Assembly: GCA_000156115.1 (NCBI GenBank)
Contig: DS995276.1
Location: 2,853,011 to 2,898,157, forward strand
Reading direction: 5' to 3'
From: Rhodobacteraceae bacterium HTCC2083
Lineage (GTDB): Bacteria > Pseudomonadota > Alphaproteobacteria > Rhodobacterales > Rhodobacteraceae
Length of the DNA stretch: 45,147 nucleotides
This document shows positions 43,701 through 45,147 of the stretch, piece by piece (the first letter of the stretch is position 1; the number at the start of each line of letters is the position of its first letter). The translations under genes were made by a program, and so were the position numbers. Under the pieces are notes generated by a model. That model saw only the letters and a program-made list of their open reading frames with translations, searched no databases and was not told the origin of the DNA.

Positions 43701-43989
43701 CTTGGAAATATCCAAACGCTTTCATGTGGTTGCTACGTTCTTGCGGATCGCTGGGCGTGGCGGCGGGCGTTGGGTTCACCACACCTTCGCGGATCGCATC
43801 CATCATCGCCTGATATTCGCCCATTGCATTCACTAGCGAATGCGGCGTTTCGAGATTGCGAAAATTTAGCGCTTTGAATGGAGGAACCGTTTGTAAGTTG
43901 GGCAAGCTATCGACACGTTTCAAACGCTCAAGCGGGTAGGGACCCATATGAAACGGACGGTCCTTGGTCGAGAAAAAGCGCATGCCCAT
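40783..43989 (-). CDS. Self-sufficient cytoplasmic reductive dehalogenase fused to flavin/2Fe-2S reductase (BhbA/NpRdhA type)
   Basis: A 1068-residue protein in three parts. Residues 1-about 380 repeat the fold of the next part in weak form. Residues about 390-620 form the cobalamin-binding dehalogenase core: candidate catalytic Tyr and Lys in WTWYSHD (Y424) and YMAKAHS (K492), and two 4Fe-4S motifs, C556-x2-C559-x2-C562-x3-C566P and C592-x12-C605-x2-C608-x3-C612P. Residues about 750-1068 form an oxygenase-type reductase: flavin motif RQYSM (801-805), NAD(P) motif GGGIGITPM (864-872), CGPDRYM (942-948) and a plant-type 2Fe-2S site (C1017, C1022, C1025, C1053). There is no Tat leader or membrane anchor partner, unlike respiratory enzymes. 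An AGGAG ribosome site precedes the ATG. With pobA next, the likely substrate is a bromo- or chloro-4-hydroxybenzoate. Confidence 0.92.
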   Translation of the reverse strand: MGMRFFSTKDRPFHMGPYPLERLKRVDSLPNLQTVPPFKALNFRNLETPHSLVNAMGEYQAMMDAIREGVVNPTPAATPSDPQERSNHMKAFGYFQDTSMIGICELPKSAHLAQATRNPDIDRLAHDIRTKQTKTLASGIDQIMAALKESIEAPLQPIDDHTHAIVLLVEHHRDPKAHEPGSEWIMGTQAHRAALRSTETAVILAEYLHLLGYSARAHTATSSDVDLNQLAVAAGLASLEKGRLFAPYIGEGFGIAVVTTNFEMAVDAPLASWSDQPNGPAWWVGKGTSKSALNRDPYAKRRYVDGAHAFEKLKRVDTPTTYIDEDRVARVPKRADMFARAQFGDMGKKQQQAASGGWYARKSPASFAQRRLLGAFVLLQDGASNEVAEKPSDPVQNAANVKAATYFLGIDAVGISRCPDWTWYSHDATGAPLEPPHNQAISMIIDQGYETMEGASGDDWISVAQSMRAYLRFSLLGGVIAKQIRRLGYMAKAHSVMDGEVLQPPLLLLSGLGEVSRIGEVILNPLLGPRLKSGVVTTDMPMAHDKPIDFGLQNFCESCNKCARECPSGAITAGPKRMFNGYEIWKSDSQKCTTYRITTEGGAMCGRCMKTCPWNLEGIFKEKPFRWAAMNMPKAAPVLAKLDDTLGHGSLNEMKKWWWDLELKEDGGYKEPAEPANRRGIDPDLDLKYEDQTLAVYPAYLTPWPYPYPFAMDREAGIKAYQDMISADEYRARLARGETEGLSHTRPDFTDAPVIMARISKAEAMTPDVTKYEFTAWDGSALPDWTAGGHLDVVVTPDYLRQYSMSGDPADTSKYQIGVLREDEGRGGSLMMHRIFNEGRRVFISKPINHFDLVEDATKTYLMGGGIGITPMIAFAHRLHALGKPFELHYSASKMESAGYVEDLKAMPWAQHVTFHFSDQGTRADLDKLLNGYKDGWHVYTCGPDRYMEGVVQAAARQGFPEEARHLEYFSVPEQPDYVNYPFTVTLAKSGKELSVRADEDLSDVLIANGIPVDVKCSDGICGVCKCGLQSGDVEHRDFVLSNKQRENEIITCQSRAATPDGSIVIDL

Positions 43990-44006
43990 CGTGGTCGTCT
44001 CCTAAA

Positions 44007-44381
44007 TCAAGATATGCCCAGAAGGCCGAGGATATGATGCAAACCTGACCAAACAATTATGCCTGACAAAGCAGTTGTTATCAATGCAGGCAAGCCGTCT
44101 TTCCACGTATCCCAAATCAAGTGGCAGCCAATTGCGCCAATGGACGTTCCAAGGATTGCAAGCGCGCCGAGTGCTCCAAGCCACGAGGCTTGAAACCAAA
44201 TTGCTATTGCTCCGGATAATTCCAAGAGGCCAACAAATCGCATGATCTGACGGTTCAGCCCGTATTTGATGAACATACCAAGCTGGGTCTCGAAGATGAA
44301 CTTTTGCCAGGCGAAAATCTTGATCGAACTCGCAAACAGGAAGAAGGCCGACAAAAGGACAATAATGATTGTTTGGGTCAT
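44007..44381 (-). CDS. DoxX-like small membrane protein
   Basis: A 124-residue protein with four hydrophobic segments (IIIVLLSAFFLFASSIKIF, a LELSGAIAIWF segment, LGALGALAILGTSIGAIGC and LITTALSGIIVWSG) and the KFIFETQLGMF segment, as in DoxX-like proteins. The start at 44381 follows a dctM stub by 11 bases; a longer frame to 44648 would run through debris. It precedes the dehalogenase gene by 17 bases, so it belongs to the same operon. Its role there is unknown; it might help an uptake or redox step at the membrane. Confidence 0.78.
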   Translation of the reverse strand: MTQTIIIVLLSAFFLFASSIKIFAWQKFIFETQLGMFIKYGLNRQIMRFVGLLELSGAIAIWFQASWLGALGALAILGTSIGAIGCHLIWDTWKDGLPALITTALSGIIVWSGLHHILGLLGIS

Positions 44382-44392
44382 TAGCTTAAATA

Positions 44393-44482
44393 CTATCCTG
44401 TGAGTGTCTGCGGAAGGAAGGTTGCGAGGGAGGGAAAGGCGACGAGCAATACGAGCATGAGCGCCAGGCCTGTTTGCAGTTC
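44393..44482 (-). pseudogene. 3' stub of a TRAP large permease (dctM) gene
   Basis: The minus-strand frame reads LQTGLALMLVLLVAFPSLAT and ends FLPQTLTG with a TAG, matching the last helix of DctM proteins. It is open for only about 29 codons after a TGA. It stands 11 bases before the DoxX-like gene, so a TRAP carrier probably once headed the dehalogenase operon. Confidence 0.55.
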
Positions 44483-44756
44483 TCACAAACGATGTGTCTC
44501 CAATGACGCGGGGCGAAGCTGCTGGGGGATTGCTTGCGGAGTTTATGCAAGGGCAACAAAGCGAATTGTTGTCTGTGCAGATGTCGATTCCTGGCGCAAG
44601 TCGCCTGCCGCCTCGGCCATTTCTGGATATAGGCATTGGCATACGCAAAGCCTATTTGCGCAGCGTCGCGCGCGATGAGTTTTAGAAAACTGTGAGCGAT
44701 ACTTGAACCGCGACTCTTGTTGAGCTTCAGGGTAGGGTTCTCATTGCAGTTCCTCC
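44483..44756 (-). other. Coding debris of unknown origin
   Basis: One minus-strand frame is protein-like in part (SSIAHSFLKLIARDAAQIGF), and a second frame in the middle reads YPEMAEAAGDLRQESTSAQT and then IRFVALA with a TAA, as if a frameshifted gene end. I do not recognise either piece. The block separates the dctM stub from IS sequence. Confidence 0.3.
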
Positions 44757-44905
44757 TGTCTGACGTCAGCACCTATGGGTCCAAATAGGCCGATTTGATA
44801 AGAGAGTGTTCTTGGCTCATCGTAACCACCGAGGAGTGGACGATGAGAAAGACAACGAAGAGCCCCGGCGAGAAGATCGTCAAAGCAATCTGGGTGGGGC
44901 TTTGA
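44757..44905 (+). pseudogene. IS3-family left-end relic with OrfA start
   Basis: After tgtctgacgtcag a GAGGAGTGG ribosome site precedes ATG 44843, which opens MRKTTKSPGEKIVKAI and soon ends at TGA. The MxKTTKSPGEKIVKxI start is typical of OrfA of the IS3 elements whose OrfB ends are found at 23690, 33353 and 39101. It is probably the left end of that element family. Confidence 0.6.
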
Positions 44906-44946
44906 CGGTGTGTTTCGTGCGCTGCTGCTCCCTTGTTCGTATCGCT

Positions 44947-44981
44947 GGCTGGGTGCGGAGTGATCAGCCATCGGGTGACCC
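44947..44981. repeat. Short fragment of the dispersed repeat left block
   Basis: ggctgggtgcggagtgatca and the following bases to cgggtgaccc equal the 3' part of the left block found at 6114, 9093 and 32519. It breaks off at the start of a membrane-protein frame. Confidence 0.75.
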
Positions 44982-45147
44982 AAATTCATCCTTTCCCAAC
45001 AGAATGGCTGTTCCCGATCACCTTCTTCTGGATGATGTTAATCGTCGCGCTCAAACACTCTATGTGGAACAGTTGGGCTGGTAAGTCTGCCATGATGCGC
45101 CGCCTCGGTCTGTTCATGGATGTGGCACTCATCATAGCCGCCGGTGC
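44975..45147 (+). CDS. Partial membrane-protein gene running off the window
   Basis: A frame open from GTG 44975 to the window end reads PFPTEWLFPITFFWMMLIVA and then NSWAGKSAMMRRLGLFMDVA with further hydrophobic residues, at least two membrane segments. Its first codons lie in the dispersed repeat, so the true 5' end may be missing. It may be part of a TRAP-type or other permease, but so little is present that the family remains open. Confidence 0.4.
   Translation, partial: MTQIHPFPTEWLFPITFFWMMLIVALKHSMWNSWAGKSAMMRRLGLFMDVALIIAAG

Noticed and set aside
44386-44772. 128-codon minus-strand frame
   Set aside because: It overlaps the dctM stub in another frame and mixes different debris; no family recognised.

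Overview
The window looks like an accessory stretch of a marine alphaproteobacterium of the Roseobacter group (Rhodobacterales). The grounds are the gene families (Asp/Glu racemase beside polyamine-type ABC genes, a GlpST-type ABC transporter, TRAP carriers, a GcvT/DmdA-like methyltransferase, PobA, a soluble reductive dehalogenase), moderate base composition, and very heavy insertion-sequence debris. The IS density recalls Octadecabacter-like genomes, but that is an inference.

Layout. 1-220: a dispersed repeat with a 9-bp minisatellite. 386-6015: a minus-strand polyamine-type ABC operon with an Asp/Glu/hydantoin racemase, divergent from a GntR regulator gene that carries an in-frame amber codon. 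6114-6506: a full copy of the dispersed repeat. 6712-9115: an Old Yellow Enzyme homologue and an amidase whose N-terminus is replaced by another repeat copy. 9241-13106: an IS island (intact IS6-type, IS481-type relic, complete IS3/IS407-type with its right end duplicated, truncated IS6-type) enclosing one AT-rich gene for a lipoprotein with an SH3 domain and a von Hippel-Lindau (VHL) beta-like domain. 13137-21817: an AcoR-like activator with degenerate AAA motifs, divergent from a zinc alcohol dehydrogenase plus a GlpVPQST-like ABC transporter. 22236-23114: a lauroyl acyltransferase-like gene. 23281-23984: repeat and IS relic. 24085-28428: TRAP dctPQM, a flavin monooxygenase and the 5' stub of a probable cytochrome P450 cut by IS6-type copy 3. 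29425-32223: class II aldolase, DmdA/GcvT-like gene and an Lrp regulator. 32519-33622: relics of broken genes and IS ends. 33691-37998: a compact operon of acyl-CoA ligase, nitronate monooxygenase-like protein, Rieske oxygenase and flavin reductase-like protein. 38122-39358: more IS relics around a small membrane protein. 39601-44482: a minus-strand operon with a dctM 3' stub, a DoxX-like gene, a fused reductive dehalogenase and pobA. 44757-45147: IS/repeat debris and a membrane gene leaving the window.

The most interesting system is the last operon. A 1068-residue cytoplasmic protein joins a cobalamin-type reductive dehalogenase with two 4Fe-4S motifs to a flavin/NAD(P)/2Fe-2S reductase, and it is followed 12 bases later by a 4-hydroxybenzoate 3-hydroxylase with all key residues. 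Together they would remove halogens from a halogenated 4-hydroxybenzoate and hydroxylate the product to protocatechuate, a route known from BhbA/NpRdhA-type enzymes. The uptake genes upstream appear to be destroyed. The second highlight is the VHL-like lipoprotein, which aligns without gaps to the hydroxyproline-binding part of human pVHL.

Several regulators and enzymes are broken or degenerate (GntR amber codon, amidase N-terminus, P450 stub, AcoR-like Walker B), so this is a region of active decay and rearrangement around catabolic modules for aromatic, polyol and amine compounds.
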